NCBI RefSeq assembly: GCF_036898095.1
Contig: NC_090730.1
Span: 22,418,666 to 22,482,665, forward strand
Direction: 5' to 3'
DNA from: Palaemon carinicauda
Lineage: Eukaryota > Arthropoda > Malacostraca > Decapoda > Palaemonidae
DNA: 64,000 nt
The notes under the pieces were generated by a model that worked only from the letters and a program-made list of their open reading frames with translations, had not been told where the DNA came from and ran no database searches. A program made the position numbers and the translations under genes. Positions 10,038-19,543 of the stretch are shown here, one piece after another (position 1 is the first letter of the stretch; every line of letters begins with the position of its first letter).

Positions 10038-11902
10038 ATGCCTCCCAAGCGTTCTGCTTCTACTAAGGCTGGTAGTGAGCCTAAACGCCACCGAAGGATG
10101 ATGACGATTGCTGAGAAGGTTACGCTTCTCGATATGTTAAAAGACGGTAGAAGTTACGCGTCCGCGGCGCGCCATTTTGGGATCAACGAATCTACTGTTC
10201 GCTATATCAAGAAGGAGGGGGCGAACATTAGAAAGACGGCTGCAATCACCTTTAGCAGATCAGCGAAGCGAGTCGTTACAACGCGTAATAAAACGATCGT
10301 ACGCATGGAAGGTGCTTTAGCTGTGTGGATTGCCGACTGCCGGAAGAAGAACATAGCCTTGGATACAAAAACCATCCGAACAAAGGCTTTGAGCTTGTAT
10401 CAGAATTTTGCTGCAAAGGAACCTCAAGACGACGATGGCAACCATGCTGAAGAAGATGATGATGCAGATGATCCTCAACCAGGGACATCCACTGATTCCC
10501 AGCGTCAGAAACAACGTTTTTCCGCCAGCAAAGGATGGTTCGCGAAGTTTCAGAAACGCTTCGCCCTGAAAAGCGTTTCCCTGCATGGCGAGGCTGCTTC
10601 GACTGACACTGCCGCTGCTGAAACTTACGTGAACCAGACGTTCAAGAATATTATCGCCGAAGGTGGATACAAGCCGGAACAAGTCTTTAATATGGATGAG
10701 ACCGGCTTGTTTTGGAAGAGAATGCCGTCGCGAACTTTCCTATTCAAAGAGGAAGCCAAAGCCTCTGGCTTTAAAGCATTCAAGGATCGCGTTACCCTCG
10801 TGATGTGTGGCAATGCTGCTGGATTTATGCTAAAGCCGGGGCTTATTTATAAGTCGAAAAATCCTCGCGCTTTGAAAAATAAGAATGAGAATCTCCTCCC
10901 ATGTACTGGATGCATAATCCAAAAGCATGGATTACGAAGATGCTGACCTTCAACTGGTTCCACCAGTGTTTCATCTCGCAAGTCAATGAATATCTCGTAG
11001 AGAAGGGCTTGCCATTCAAGATCCTTTTCCTTATGGATAACGCTGGTGGACACGCAACTGACCTGTCGCGTGAGGGCGTTCAGGTTGAGTTCCTGCTACC
11101 CAACACCACGTCATTAATTCAACCGATGGACCAGGGGGTTATCAGGGCGTTCAAGGCCCTCTACACGAAGAATACCTTGGCGGACCTCGTTGCGTGTGTG
11201 GATGCTGCCCAAGAGGATGAGGATGAAGATTTTAACTTGAAGGCGTACTGGCGGCAGTACACCATAGCCACGTGCCTGAAGAATATTCAGAAGGCACTTC
11301 AAGAGATGAAACCTGCAACTGTGAATGCGAGCTGGAAGAAGTTGTGGCCCGAGATTGTTTACGACGACGAGGGATTTACACCTGCTGAAATCCAACACTC
11401 TGCAGTACGCAAATCTGTGCAGTTGGCTGCCATAATTGGAGGTGACGGGTTTGGCGACATGACGACTGAAGACATCGACGAGTTGTTGGACTGCCATTCC
11501 CAGCCCCTAACTGACGCAGACCTCGAAGACCTGACGAAATCGGCAAGCGAAGAAGAGAGTGAAACCCAGGAAGAGACCCAAGAAAATGTCGAAGAAACGG
11601 GCTTAACACTAGAACGGCTTGCCAAGGTCTGCAACCATATAAAGGAGGTGAAAGAAATGTTGCAAGAGTGGGACGAGGATATGGTTCGGTCGATGCAATT
11701 CTGCAACAAGGTTGATGACATAATGACTCCCTACAAGATGCTCTTAGATCGAAAAAAGAAGCAGCGGCAACAACTTCCGATCACAATGTTCTTCCAGCCT
11801 CGCAAAAAAGAGCCAGTTCCTCCTGCTACTACGCCTTCGGAAGAAATTGAAGAAGTTGAAGATGTGTCCCAGGAAAAGACACCTCCGTCTGAAGAGACGT
11901 AA
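10038..11902 (+). pseudogene. Tigger transposase of outer copy, one-base frameshift
   Basis: The sequence is very close to the intact transposase at 6120-7985 over its whole length, with the same MPPKRSASTKAGSEPKRHRR start and the same acidic end. A single missing base near 10898 (CTCCTCCCATG where the intact copy has CTCCTTCCCGTG) breaks the frame. The first part encodes the DNA-binding domains and the first catalytic Asp (NMDETGLFW). The second part, readable from 10901, carries LFLMDNAGGH and PMDQGVI. No whole enzyme can be made from it without frameshifting. Confidence 0.93.
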
Positions 11903-12202
11903 AATACTACCTGGCTGCACAGTACAGTAGAACACATCATCAGCTTCATCATCATCATTTCTACTGTGCAGCAAATTCATCGCCATCATCATTCAAGTTT
12001 TTCTTGAACTTCTTTCGTGGTGAGTACAGTAACAATCTTTATTTTTTACTTTAATATTCTAACATTCTAATACTGTATTTGTGCCTGTTTCATAGTTTAG
12101 TACTGTACTGTATGCATTAAGTTAAAGGGAAGGTTTTAAAAGTCTACATGTTGTAACCTATCATATTTTTTTTTGTTTAAAATTTACATTTACGTACGTA
12201 AA

Positions 12203-12206
<4 letters not shown>

Positions 12207-12267
<61 letters not shown>

Positions 12268-12313
12268 AATGATTTTTCTTGTTTAAAATTTACATTTACA
12301 GTACGTACGTAAA

Positions 12314-12396
<83 letters not shown>

Positions 12397-12397
12397 G
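12207..12397. repeat. Two (CT)n microsatellite blocks in outer Tigger
   Basis: CT runs lie at 12207-12264 and 12318-12397, separated by a repeat of the sequence that precedes the first block (TTTAAAATTTACATTTAC). This is a local duplication of the single block in the inner copy. Confidence 0.9.
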
Positions 12398-12605
12398 TAA
12401 ATTGTTTTCCTGCTTTGCTACGTACAATATGTATTGTACAGTACTGTATGATTTTATATAGATACGGTAAATTATATTTGTAAGGTAACATATTTTGTAA
12501 ATGCTTTTACTGTAAATACTGTACTGTATCATTATTTATCACTATCATCATGCGCGTTAAATGCCTTGTTTGTTCTAAGCGTGGTTGTTTACTGAGCGTA
12601 CAGTA

Positions 12606-12641
12606 CTTTATGACGCCGTCGTTTCAGGCGGCGTCATAAAG
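12606..12641. repeat. Perfect 13-bp hairpin in Tigger 3' region
   Basis: CTTTATGACGCCG (12606-12618) and CGGCGTCATAAAG (12629-12641) are exact complements with a 10-base loop. The inner Tigger keeps the right arm and the loop (about 8509-8530) but has lost most of the left arm, so the hairpin is the ancestral state or a gain in the outer copy. Confidence 0.8.
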
Positions 12642-13205
12642 AAAAACATTTCATTTGGAAGTCCTAAGAAAAATTAAGTAAAACATTTGTAATAAAAAAA
12701 TTAACATACTGTACTGTATAATCAATATAATCGATGCAAAAACTAACCTATGCATATATGTGTACACTAAATGAATTTGTTTCTTCATTATGATCAGAGA
12801 TGAACGTAAACAAAACATTGGTTGCCATTTTTTATCGTGCTTTTTAGGTGTTTAGGAAACGCATGATATAAAATCGCTTTTAATATTTGTGCCTGTTTTA
12901 GTTTAGGGTGCTGTAGTACATACATTAAGTGTTCTGTACATTAAAGGGTAGTTTGTTAACAGTACTACGTACAAGGGAAGGTTTTAAAAGTCCGAATATA
13001 CATGTTAAATAAATAGGTAAATATGATGTCACTACTTAGCGGAATTTCACCTATCGCGGCCGGGTCTGGAACCTATCTACCGCGATAAACGAGGGTTCAC
13101 TGTAAAACATTAACATAAGAAGAACAAAAGAATAAACATAATAATATAAAGAAATACTCAAACATTGGCATTAAGAAACAGCTAGGACCAACTGATATTA
13201 TGACA

Positions 13206-13224
13206 ATCTTCCCTCCTAGAAAAT
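13206..13224 (-). promoter_or_regulatory. Polypurine tract of Gypsy element
   Basis: On the minus strand the bases just before the 3' LTR read TTTTCTAGGAGGGAAGAT. This is a purine-rich tract preceded by T-rich sequence and is the expected plus-strand primer position. Confidence 0.75.
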
Positions 13225-13253
13225 TCAACTTTAATCAAAACAAATGTATTGGC

Positions 13254-13541
13254 TTAATCCCATCCGTAGTGATCAGGAGGCCTTGACACACGAGTGGACC
13301 TCCTTATCTCAGTGGGCTCACTGGATTCATGACAATCACGGTTATCATGAATTTGTGAACTATCATGAGTTTGTGTATCCTGCACTTCAGTTGTATCTGG
13401 GGACTCCGTCTCTCCTGATGGTTCAACATGGTGTACAGGAGACGTTGCACCTTCAGGACCTGGGGCTAAGTCACGGGTAGACACAGTTGATTCTCTACCG
13501 TCTGGATATTTGACATTTGCATACATTGAGTTTGCATCCAT
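13254..13541 (-). pseudogene. Gypsy integrase C-terminal tail
   Basis: The fragment reads VKYPDGRESTVSTRDLAP near its start and RRSTRVSRPPDHYG near its end. These are the usual closing motifs of CsRn1-like Gypsy polyproteins. It ends just before the polypurine tract. It is no longer in frame with the integrase core at 13593-14075. Confidence 0.75.
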
Positions 13542-13592
13542 GAGTTGAACCTCTTCAGTTAACGGTTCATGTTTGCTAGCCCTAACATACCG

Positions 13593-14400
13593 TCACAATA
13601 GTACAGGTCCAGGAGTCAAGACTAGAGCGTCGCTGAAACCTGAAAAAATGTTCATGAGGTGTCTCATTGGTGGTTGTACATAGAGCGACCTAACGGAGTG
13701 CAAAACCTCAGGAAGTACCATCTCCCAGTGTTGAGTCTTCAAGCCACAACTTTCGTGTACTAAACAAATAGATTTCCAAATAATACCATTGTATCTCTCA
13801 ACCTGGCCGTTGCCCATCGGATGATACGGTGTCGTTCTGCTGGTTGCAACCCCCTTCTGAGAAAGGTACAGTTTCAGTTCTTGGGACATGAAAGAAGCAC
13901 CTTGATCTGAATGAATGAAACTGGGCATTCCACAAAGGATAAAGATAGATTCAAGACATTTGATCACTGTTTTCGAATGCATGTTTGGACAGTGAAACGT
14001 GAATACAGTACTCGTCAACAACCGTAAGATTGTACTTATTGCTCGTGGTAGATGGCAGAAGCCCCTTGAAATCAATGCTAAGACATTCCATTGGCTGGTT
14101 GGCCTTTATGAGGACTCCTTTTCCTGGACGATGGAATTTTGGTTTTAGTTTTGCACTAATTCTACATGAAGCTCACACTCTTTTCACGTCATCTGTTGAA
14201 AATGGGAGGTTTTTGGATTGCACAAAGTGCAAAAGGCGAGTGACGCCAGGATGGCAGAGGTTCTCATGGATGTCAGTGAGACTTTTGACATTGAGGAAAT
14301 AGAACAACAATAGGCACGAGTCAGGGTGTCCGGTGCAATATTCTGTTACCCCGGACAATACTGTATAGTATAGCTGTAGGATGCCAGCTCCAACCTCCAC
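13593..14400 (-). pseudogene. Gypsy integrase, broken
   Basis: The upstream part (14173-14400 on this strand) holds the HHCC-region remnant IHENLCHPGVTRLLHFVQSK. The core (13593-14075) holds FIHSDQGASFMSQEL with the second catalytic Asp, and HPMGNGQVERYNGIIWKS with the catalytic Glu, the usual D-35-E spacing. The first catalytic Asp region lies in the broken join between them. Frameshifts separate the parts, so it is not functional. In an intact element this enzyme inserts the cDNA. Confidence 0.85.
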
Positions 14401-14429
14401 TCTTGTATCTTGTTGTTCTTTATTTTAAT

Positions 14430-15420
14430 TCATTTCCTGCTGTCTAACTTGAGCATCACAGATCTTTGATCAGTAATCAGAGTAAAAGGTCGTCTCACTA
14501 AGAAATGGCTCCACTTGCGAACCGCTTCAATAATAGCTGTGGCCTCTTTTTCCCCTGCTGGATAATACAACTCACTACCCTGGAGCGTTCTTGACATAAA
14601 AGCTACCGGGCGGCCACCCTGGTTCAAGACTGCGGAGACAGCAACTTCTGAAGCATCACACTCTCCAACAAAAGGAAGACTCTCATCGACAGCCCGAAGT
14701 GAAACATCCGTAAGTTGTTTTTTTAAAGAATAGAAAGCAGCTAGTGCTGGCTCGCTCAGTGAAAAAGTTTTTGTGTTCACTAAGGGATGGATCATGTTAG
14801 AAAAACCAGGGATCCATTTGGCATAATAGGCAAACAATCCTTGAGCTCTTCGAAGAGAGCCCATATTTGTTGGAGGCAGTAATTCTTGAAGGGGACGTAA
14901 TCTGTCTGGGTCAGGCTTTATAACATTATTCCTGACACAATACCCTAGACCATTGATTGTAGAAACAGAAATAACTGATTTCACTTCATTGAGGGTAAAG
15001 TTCCGTTTCCGAACCACCTCCAAGAACTTTTGAATGTTTTCATCATGTTCAGCCTGTGATGCTCCACCTACAGTGATATTGCCTAGGTATGGAAAAGTAT
15101 CTTTGAGCTTCTCATCCTCAACTAGTTTGTCCATAGCTATTTGGAATGCAGCTACACCATTCGTCACACCAAATGGAATCCTACAAAATTGAAACAATTT
15201 CCGTGCACCTTCAAAAGCAGTGTACTTCCTCTCACTCTCTTTAATACTGATTTGGTGATATGCACTCTTCAAGTCAAATGTGGAAAACGCCTTATATTTT
15301 CCAAGGTCATGTACAATATCCTTTATCCTTGGGAGGGGGTAAGCATCTAGCTCTGTGTATTGGTTAATGGTCTGGGAATAATCAATACAAAGTCTCTTTT
15401 TGTGCCTGCCAAGTGGATCT
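14430..15420 (-). pseudogene. Gypsy reverse transcriptase and RNase H, inactive
   Basis: The main open part (14430-15272) starts in the RT palm (MKSAYHQISIKESERKYTAF) and runs through the fingers and palm to an RNase H-like region (ECDASEVAVSAVLNQGGRPV, then FMSRTLQGSELYYPAGEKEA and ITDQRS). The RT active site reads FPYLGNITVGG. The first Asp of the usual YLDD/YLDN box is Gly, so polymerase activity should be lost. The N-terminal RT shreds (15273-15420) continue upstream with stops. Confidence 0.9.
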
Positions 15421-15427
15421 TTGACTA

Positions 15428-16030
15428 CTACAACCTGTGCCTTCTAAGGGGATATACTTGGTTCAATGACACCAAATAGTAAATGTGAAATTTGGTCTTA
15501 TACAAACAGCTGGTCATCTTGATTATAGCGTCTGGATTTGACTGTACAGTAATGGGTTTACACTGTTGAGGTAAGTTCGGAAACAATAACGGTTCATCGA
15601 TGTCAGCTGTTGCTAGTACACAGACTGATTTGGCGCCAGTTATCTTCAAACTTGGTCTTTTCCCTTCATATTGAAAAGTCACGTTCTGGTGTTGCTTTTG
15701 GAAATTATAACCCAAAATGACATCACAATACAAATTCTTCAGGACCCCTAGCTGTATACAGGGATATCTCTGATCAAGATGAACCAAGTCTGCTATGACA
15801 AATCCAGGGGAACTAGCATTGAACGATTTTGATGCCATTGAGACTGCTGAGCTTGCAGGGACTACTGTCAGTTTTAGTCTCTGCGCTACTTCCTCACGTA
15901 AAAAACTATCTGAGCCACAAGAATCAATTAGTGGCTTCAATGAGTGGCCATTTACAGTGATGTTTGTAGCTGCATGTGAAAGATTATTGGGATAAGTGGC
16001 AGTTATTGTAAGAAAAGTGGGATTATACAA
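15428..16030 (-). pseudogene. Gypsy aspartic protease region
   Basis: The frame begins in the linker after the zinc knuckle (MYNPTFLTITATYPNNLS) and contains the protease-like segment NGHSLKPLIDSCGSDSFL. The Asp-Ser-Gly triad is altered to DSCGS, so activity is doubtful. ILGYNF and PSLKITG further on are typical of the protease C-terminal half. It passes into RT (LNQVYPL) after which the frame breaks near 15440. Confidence 0.75.
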
Positions 16031-16070
16031 TGTAGCAGTGGTACTGCAGTACCTGAAACTTTTGATTTAC

Positions 16071-16115
16071 AGACTTTTGCAAAATGGCCTGTTTTACCGC
16101 ATTTGTTGCATGTGG
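16071..16115 (-). pseudogene. Gag zinc knuckle of Gypsy element
   Basis: The minus strand reads CNKCGKTGHFAKVC, a CX2CX4HX4C nucleic-acid-binding knuckle. The preceding Cys/His cluster found in CsRn1-like Gag is partly lost (FYFCGNALHS). A 26-bp sequence, CCTGTACTGTGGAGTGCATT plus ACCACA, is tandemly doubled beside it at about 16143-16196. Confidence 0.75.
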
Positions 16116-16283
16116 CAGTATATGCGGGATAACTCACTCTACCTGTACTGTGGAGTGCATTACCACACCTGTACTGTGGAGTGCATTACCACAAAAATAA
16201 AATTTTCTCTTTGATAAGTAGGCAGCGGCAACAGCTGAACCTCCGGGTGAACTTCCTTCTGCTCCCTCTTGCGTTGGATGCTG

Positions 16284-16884
16284 CTACTGGTCACCACTGG
16301 GCTGCGCCTGCTGCTCTGGAACTAAAGCAGCAGTATGAGGAACAGATGGCGATGCATATGTGTCGGCACTGCACTGGGCAAGATCCAACATACAAGCTCG
16401 ACTGTGTGCAGTCTCCAGATTCAGTGACTTATTCTTTAGTAGCCGCTGACAAATAAATACTGAGGCAATACCATTGATAAAGGCATCACCTACTACCTCT
16501 TGCCGATATTGTTCTGCTGTGACTGGCTGGAAGTTGCAGTCTTTGCTGAGCTTATGTAACTCACGCAGAAATTCATCAATGGATTCTCCTGACTGCTGTC
16601 GTCGGGTTGCCAAAACATGTCTAGCAAAAATCTCATTCGGCAACTTGACATAAACACTATCCAGTTTGGCAATTGCACTCTCAAAAGTACTACAGTCTTC
16701 GATCAGTTCATATACACTCAAGGACACACAATTCACTAATGCCCTCAACTTGTCTGGTGCAGCATCTCCACTTTCTTCTATGAAATTAATGAATGTTCTA
16801 TGCCAGTGCTTCCACTCTTTGGCTGCATTGGACGAGCTGGGATCTGTGTCCAGTCTGGACGGCTTCAGTAACTTAGCCTTGATG
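16284..16884 (-). pseudogene. Gypsy Gag
   Basis: On the minus strand the frame is open from about 16884, right after the primer-binding site: AKLLKPSRLDTDPSSSNAAK, then VYVKLPNEIFARHVLATRRQ and QSGESIDEFLRELHKLSKDC. This is the Gag core of CsRn1-like Gypsy elements. No ATG is visible at the expected start (ATC instead), although there is an internal ATG at 16748. A stop at 16284 cuts it off before the zinc knuckle. Confidence 0.85.
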
Positions 16885-16887
16885 AGT

Positions 16888-16902
16888 ATGTGTTGAATAA
16901 AT
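16888..16902 (-). promoter_or_regulatory. Putative self-primer binding site of Gypsy element
   Basis: Directly next to the LTR (one base between) the minus strand reads TTTATTCAACACAT. This is the exact 14-nt complement of ATGTGTTGAATAAA inside the LTR (16952 to 16939 on the minus strand). No TGG-initiated match to a tRNA 3' end is visible here. The 3' end of the LTR segment pairs with the LTR-proximal end of the site, so extension would copy U5. That is the geometry known from self-primed Tf1-type elements. Confidence 0.55.
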
Positions 16903-17154
16903 TGTAATGAAAGTAATACTTGGTGATAATTTCCAAGCTTTATTCAACACATTAGCAAACTACCATATCTGTAACAGAAAGAAAGACAACAATGAATAAC
17001 AACATAAATGCACACATTAACACAAGCACATAACTTATGATAATCATGCTATAAAACATTAACATAAGAAAAACAAAAGAATAAACAAAACAATATAAAG
17101 AAATACTCAAACATTGACAGTAAGAAACAGCTAGGACCAACTGATATTATCACA
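16903..17154 (-). repeat. 5' LTR of Gypsy element
   Basis: This is the intact 252-bp LTR. On the minus strand it starts TGTGATAATATCAG and ends TTTCATTACA. It contains AATAAA (16944-16939 on the minus strand), which can serve as the polyadenylation signal. It is also the unoccupied version of the site where the outer Tigger landed in the other LTR. Confidence 0.95.
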
Positions 17155-17751
17155 TGTATTCTCTTGGATTTGTTGATAATTACTGTGTAAATTGTTCAAG
17201 GGACTTATTGCGGGGCAATCATTATCCTCATTCTCTGTGTCTTGTTCCAGAAGCTGTATTGTGATTTGATAACTTGTGAGGAATGCAAAACCCTTCTTGT
17301 TCCTGTTATGGATAAGTACGTTTAAATGGTTGCTGACCTGATTAAAAGTTCCAAATGTAAAAGGAGGAGGAAATCTGGAGAAGAAAAGGCTAGTTGATTT
17401 AGAGTGGAGAAGATCATGATGATGCAACTCCAGCCTTTTACGAGTCTTCAAGCTTTTATATTGATGATGTTCATAAGATCTTGTCATAATTGGCTTCATT
17501 TGTTTAATATAAGAAGGCTAACAATTTTGTGAGCCGTGGCAGAGAGACTAGCCTAACCTGGCCAAGTTTTGCCTAGGGGTTCTAGTGCATCAATCAGCCA
17601 GGGTTGTGAAGTTTGCACAACTTATGACAGTCAACCACCATACTAAATTACTCCAGGTCCTTCTACTGCAAAACCCTCACTCTCCGCAATCCATTTTGCT
17701 CTTTTTAGACTATGGAAATCTGAGGTAGAAGACTGAGCTGGTAGTTTCCAT

Positions 17752-18190
17752 CCATCCATATACCAAAGGCACTTCCCCCAACTTGGGGGTAGCCGACATC
17801 AACAAAGAAGACAAAACAAAAAGGGGACCTCTACTCTCTACGTTCCTCCAGCCTAACCAGGGACTCAGCCGAGTTCAGCTGGTACTGCTAGGGTGCCACA
17901 GCCCAACCTCCCACATTATCCACCACAGATGAAGCTTCATAATGCTGAATCCCCTACTGCTGCTACCTCCGCGGTCATCTAAGGCACCAGAGGAAGCAGC
18001 AGGGCCTACTGGAACTGCGTCACAATCGCTCGCCATTCATTCCTATTTCTAGCACGCTCTCTTGCCTCTCTCACATCTATCCTCCTATCACCCAGAGCTT
18101 TCTTCACACCATCCATCCACCCAAACCTTGGCCTTACTCTTGTACTTCTCCCATCAACTCTTGCATTCATCAACTCTTGATTCCTGACTA
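17752..18190. repeat. Probable dispersed repeat
   Basis: The stretch starts near CCAAAGGCACTTCCCCCAAC and contains a self-complementary CCCCCAACTTGGGGG. It continues through a GC-richer part with GCTGCTACCTCCGCGGTCAT to CTTGCATTCATCAACTCTTG. Its composition differs sharply from its flanks. I associate this type of sequence with repeats common in decapod DNA, but there is no second copy in the window. Confidence 0.4.
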
Positions 18191-18539
18191 CTATTTTCTT
18201 TCATTTTTGTGATTTGGTGTATAATTTTAACAAACTAATCCACAAGTAACTATCTCGTTTACAGTACTAAAATTGGAATGGTACAGAAACTAATTTGATT
18301 AACCTTGTGATTGAATAGTTAATTCTATTGCACCCATAGTAAAAGAAAATCTTTAATTACAGTTTTTTTTTGTAAAGCTAATTGACTAAAGAATGTTTTT
18401 ACTTGACAATGAAGTGAGGAGTATGTTAGAATTTCTCTCCTTTGCTGTGGCTCTTTTAGAAGAGAAGTTTAATAGTCTTCGGAATATTTATCTTATTTTG
18501 CATTGCCTAACTGGTCTAGCTATGAATGAATAATCCACA

Positions 18540-18840
18540 AGGTGATTAAAAAAGGGATTTTGACGAAGGAAAAGGCTATTTCTGGGCGAGGGACTTGTGT
18601 CGCTCCGTGAAATGCTCCTTATAGCACCATTTCTAAGGTATAAATACTGCTAAATATACCAGAGAAAAAAGTTGCATGGAATGCCAGGAATATACCCAGC
18701 TCGCTCACCCTTATAGGGTGTTGGTATAATATCTGGGGCGTGTTTAAACCACTATCTAAGGTCCCTTACCAATTAGTCTTCTTCCTCAACATCCCCCGTT
18801 ACTACGAGGTGCCATTCTCTACAGCTACTGCCCCCCCCCC
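18540..18840. repeat. Possible terminal fragment of a repeat
   Basis: The block begins GGATTTTGACGAAGGAAAAG and includes GGACTTGTGTCGCTCCGTGA and CCCTTATAGGGTG (a short palindrome), ending near a run of C. Its composition stands out from the AT-rich flanks and it may be an isolated transposon terminus. The family is not identified. Confidence 0.3.
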
Positions 18841-19346
18841 CCCCACTATTACCACTACCCATGCTTCTCCCATCATTTTTGTGTTTTTGAAGATGCTAGA
18901 CGTTTTGGAGATCCCTGCTCCCAAGTTGAGTATTATATTTGTCTGTTTGGGATTTCTAGGTAGCGACACATGTTAATTTAATATCCTTGTTGGTTTTTAT
19001 CTCGACCGCTTTGTTGACATTCCCTTATGGGTGTGTACACGGCCATTTGGTATTATTTCTTCATGATCTCGTTGTTTTGTCCGACTTTCAATTAGTTCCT
19101 CATACTAATTGTAGTCTCCTTTATGTGTTCTGGACATCTAATTCAATGTTTTTGCATGATTTTGCCTTTTATTTAGGCTATTTGGACAGTGTTATTTAGT
19201 CTACCTGGCCGCGCAGTGTGCAGCTTCGGTCGGTAGCCTTTCATGCGAGAATTCATGGTTTTTTTTAGTTTTTTGCGGGGAATCGGCACTTGTTTTGCTT
19301 AATTTTTTATCTGCCTGACCAGGAGAAGTTTCTATAAGATTTGTCA

Positions 19347-19543
19347 CTATAGTCCATTTCTTTTAGCGATGCATATTTGCACCGACTCGCAGCGGTGCCC
19401 TTTTAGCTCGGAAGAGTTTGCTGATCGCTGATTGGTTAGAATTATTTTGTCCAACCAATCAGCGATCAGGAAACTTTTCCGAGCTAAAAGGGCACCGCCG
19501 CGAGTCGGTGCAAATATGCATCGCTAAAAGAAATGGACTATAG
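19347..19543. mobile_element. 197-bp palindromic foldback element (MITE-like)
   Basis: The ends CTATAGTCC and GGACTATAG start two arms of about 90 bp that are complementary almost throughout. The outer arms include GCGATGCATATTTGCACC and the inner parts include CTGATCGCTGATTGGTT. The loop is about 15 bp. The TA at each end is compatible with a TA target duplication, as for mariner/Tc1-type MITEs. There is no coding capacity. Confidence 0.8.

Larger units (their letters stand above)
4679..13102 (+). mobile_element. Outer Tigger (pogo/Tigger) DNA transposon, carrying a nested copy
   Basis: Terminal inverted repeats begin CAGTGAACCCTCG and end CGAGGGTTCACTG, and TA is duplicated at both sides. 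The element consists of 4679-5122 and 9008-13102, interrupted by the inner copy. Its transposase is frameshifted (see 10038-11902), and a segment of its 5' region is tandemly duplicated (9248-9720). It inserted into the Gypsy LTR in the opposite orientation to the Gypsy genes. Without the inner copy it is about 4.5 kb long. Confidence 0.93.
4528..13205 (-). repeat. 3' LTR of Gypsy element, split by Tigger at a TA
   Basis: The LTR consists of 4528-4678 plus 13105-13205, together exactly 252 bp, matching the uninterrupted LTR at 16903-17154. The break point is the TA in ATGCTATAAAACATT. In the split copy this TA is present on both sides (4677-4678 and 13103-13104), which is the target duplication of the Tigger insertion. 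Confidence 0.95.
4528..17154 (-). mobile_element. Gypsy-type LTR retrotransposon, CsRn1-like, interrupted by nested Tiggers
   Basis: Two 252-bp LTRs with TGT...ACA ends are flanked by the 5-bp duplication TGTAT (4523-4527 and 17155-17159). In minus-strand order come the 5' LTR (16903-17154), a primer-binding site, gag, zinc knuckle, protease, RT, RNase H, integrase, a polypurine tract and the 3' LTR (4528-13205, split by transposons). Gag (ARHVLATRRQQSGESIDEFL) and the integrase tail (VKYPDGRESTVSTRDLAP) resemble the CsRn1/Kabuki branch of Gypsy. The LTRs differ at about 12 of 252 positions, so the insertion is old. Frameshifts, an altered YLGN in RT and premature stops make it inactive. The coding part without the Tiggers is about 3.7 kb, short for a complete element of this type. 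Confidence 0.9.
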
